Below are positions 4,148 to 5,139 of a DNA stretch of 5,139 nucleotides, piece by piece. Source of the stretch: Actinomycetota bacterium. GTDB taxonomy: Bacteria > Actinomycetota > Geothermincolia > Fen-727 > Anoxymicrobiaceae. The DNA is taken from contig PMDX01000253.1 in assembly GCA_003154635.1 (NCBI GenBank), positions 650-5,788 of the forward strand, written 5' to 3'. Both the position numbers and the translations under genes were made by a program. The stretch's first letter is position 1. Each line of letters opens with the position of its first letter. The notes below the pieces were generated by a model. It made no database searches. It was not told the DNA's origin and saw nothing but the letters and a program-made list of their open reading frames with translations.

Positions 4148-5139
4148 TGCCCCTTGCTACCGACAGAATTCCCGGCTCGGGCTTGTTCGAGCGCGTACAG
4201 GGCCTCATGGAGCTCGTGCTGCAGATACCTGACGATTTGAGCGACGAGGAGGCGCGGGGAGTAATTGACGTCATGCCTCCGGACGTGGCCGACACGCTGG
4301 AGGCCTTCCTGATCCCGCGTGTCAGGCGCGCGAGCATCGCTTTCCTGAAGATGGTCGGCCAGTGGTTGCTCGAGGCGAAGCAAGCGAGGAACCAGGGCAA
4401 GAAAGTCATCATGGTGCCGTTCAACTTCGTGCCCCAGCTCATTCACGCGTTTGAAGGGGCCGTGCCGCTCACCAGCGAGGTGCTCACTTCGCTCGCCGCC
4501 GGGGCGACTGAGGGCAAGGGGCACCGATACTGGGATTACGCCATGGGCCTTGGCATCCCCGACCACCTCTGCTCGGCGTCCACGATCGAGCTCGGAGCGA
4601 TGCTGGGCGGTGAGAACCTGGAGGTGGACGGGATAGTCTCGTGCACCGCCGGCGCATGCGACGCCAACGCCAAGATGCACGAGTTCGCGTCCAACTACCT
4701 GGGTATTCCCCAGTTCATCCTCGAGAAACCGGTCGAGGACAACCAGAGAGGAGTCGACCAGTACCATAAAAACTTCTACAGGCTTGTGGAGCAGCTCGAG
4801 GAGTTCGTCGGGGAGCGCCTGAGCGAGGAGCGCCTGCGCGAGGTCGTCGAGAACTGCAACCGCGCCGCGGAGCTGCACTACCAGCTCTGGGAGCTCAAGA
4901 AAAACGTTCCCTGCCCGGTGCCCAACCTGTTCAACTTTTTCGTCTACGGGACCCACTTCACGATGTGGGGCAGGCCCGAGGCGGTTCGGACGATGGAGAT
5001 CCTTGTCGAGGACGCGACAAAGCGCCTTGCTGAAGGCGCCTACCCGGCCGAGAAGGAGCTGGCCCGCTGCGCCTGGCTCTACACCGGGTACTATATCGAC
5101 TTCGGCGGCCTGTTCAACTGGATGGAGGAGCAGGGCTAC
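4147..5139 (+). CDS. 2-hydroxyacyl-CoA dehydratase family subunit, partner of the gene at 2845 (3' truncated by window)
   Basis: The frame is open from ATG 4147 to the last base, giving 331 residues with no stop; family members usually reach about 400-430 aa, so roughly a fifth is missing. Family signs in order: KKVIMVPFNFVPQLIHAF (85-102, the N-terminal strand-helix where the conserved domain begins), RYWDYAMGLGIPDHLCS (127-143), VDGIVSCTAGACDANAK (160-176), LGIPQFILEKPVEDN (185-199), then a long helical region with ELHYQLWELKK (242-252). Likely cluster ligands are C142 and C166 or C171, with a third expected near or beyond the window end. About 80 residues precede the conserved domain and look helical, longer than I expect for the core fold. 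With the 2845 product it should form the heterodimeric iron-sulfur catalytic component, needing an ATP-dependent activator not seen here. Substrate (2-hydroxyacyl-CoA or aryl-CoA) is unresolved. Confidence 0.92.
   Translation, partial: MPLATDRIPGSGLFERVQGLMELVLQIPDDLSDEEARGVIDVMPPDVADTLEAFLIPRVRRASIAFLKMVGQWLLEAKQARNQGKKVIMVPFNFVPQLIHAFEGAVPLTSEVLTSLAAGATEGKGHRYWDYAMGLGIPDHLCSASTIELGAMLGGENLEVDGIVSCTAGACDANAKMHEFASNYLGIPQFILEKPVEDNQRGVDQYHKNFYRLVEQLEEFVGERLSEERLREVVENCNRAAELHYQLWELKKNVPCPVPNLFNFFVYGTHFTMWGRPEAVRTMEILVEDATKRLAEGAYPAEKELARCAWLYTGYYIDFGGLFNWMEEQGY

Noticed and set aside
3004..4956. A 650-codon open frame on the minus strand
   Set aside because: It lies opposite two recognisable dehydratase-family genes and crosses the gap between them. 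Its translation shows no domain I recognise, and long antisense frames are expected from biased codon use in GC-rich genes.
1..5139. CRISPR arrays, tRNA or rRNA genes, insertion sequences
   Set aside because: No regularly spaced repeats, no cloverleaf or rRNA-like sequence and no transposase-like reading frame were found in the window.

Overview
The window is one densely packed, co-directional stretch on the + strand of a high-GC bacterial genome. It shows strong Shine-Dalgarno sites, GTG and TTG starts, and an acyl-CoA gene set typical of anaerobes. Two genes belong to the oxygen-sensitive 2-hydroxyacyl-CoA dehydratase / benzoyl-CoA reductase family, which points to an anaerobe that ferments amino acids or degrades aromatic or alicyclic acids. 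The phylum cannot be fixed from this sequence; high-GC anaerobic Actinobacteriota, Firmicutes and Desulfobacterota-type lineages all fit.

Layout. 1-747: C-terminal 249 residues of an acyl-CoA dehydrogenase whose start lies upstream of the window. 811-1410 and 1435-2724: two helical proteins of unknown function (199 and 429 aa) that are recognisably related to each other, 24 nt apart, the second with a TTG start. 2725-2844: a 120-nt spacer with a G-rich, partly palindromic element present as two imperfect copies. 2845-3990: a complete 2-hydroxyacyl-CoA dehydratase-family subunit. 3991-4146: a short gap that probably encodes a small basic peptide (4016-4147) coupled to the next gene. 4147-5139: a second dehydratase-family subunit, cut off by the window end.

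Reading of the cluster. The two dehydratase-family subunits would form a heterodimeric iron-sulfur enzyme that removes water from a 2-hydroxyacyl-CoA or reduces an aryl- or enoyl-CoA, using electrons from an ATP-dependent activator. No activator lies in the window. The acyl-CoA dehydrogenase would act on the same or a neighbouring CoA thioester, but its canonical catalytic glutamate position reads leucine. The most novel part is the pair of paralogous helical proteins between the enzymes. They share a Pro-containing hydrophobic module and end in cationic helices, so a membrane-associated scaffold or accessory role for a CoA-enzyme complex is possible. That role is inference, not demonstrated by the sequence.
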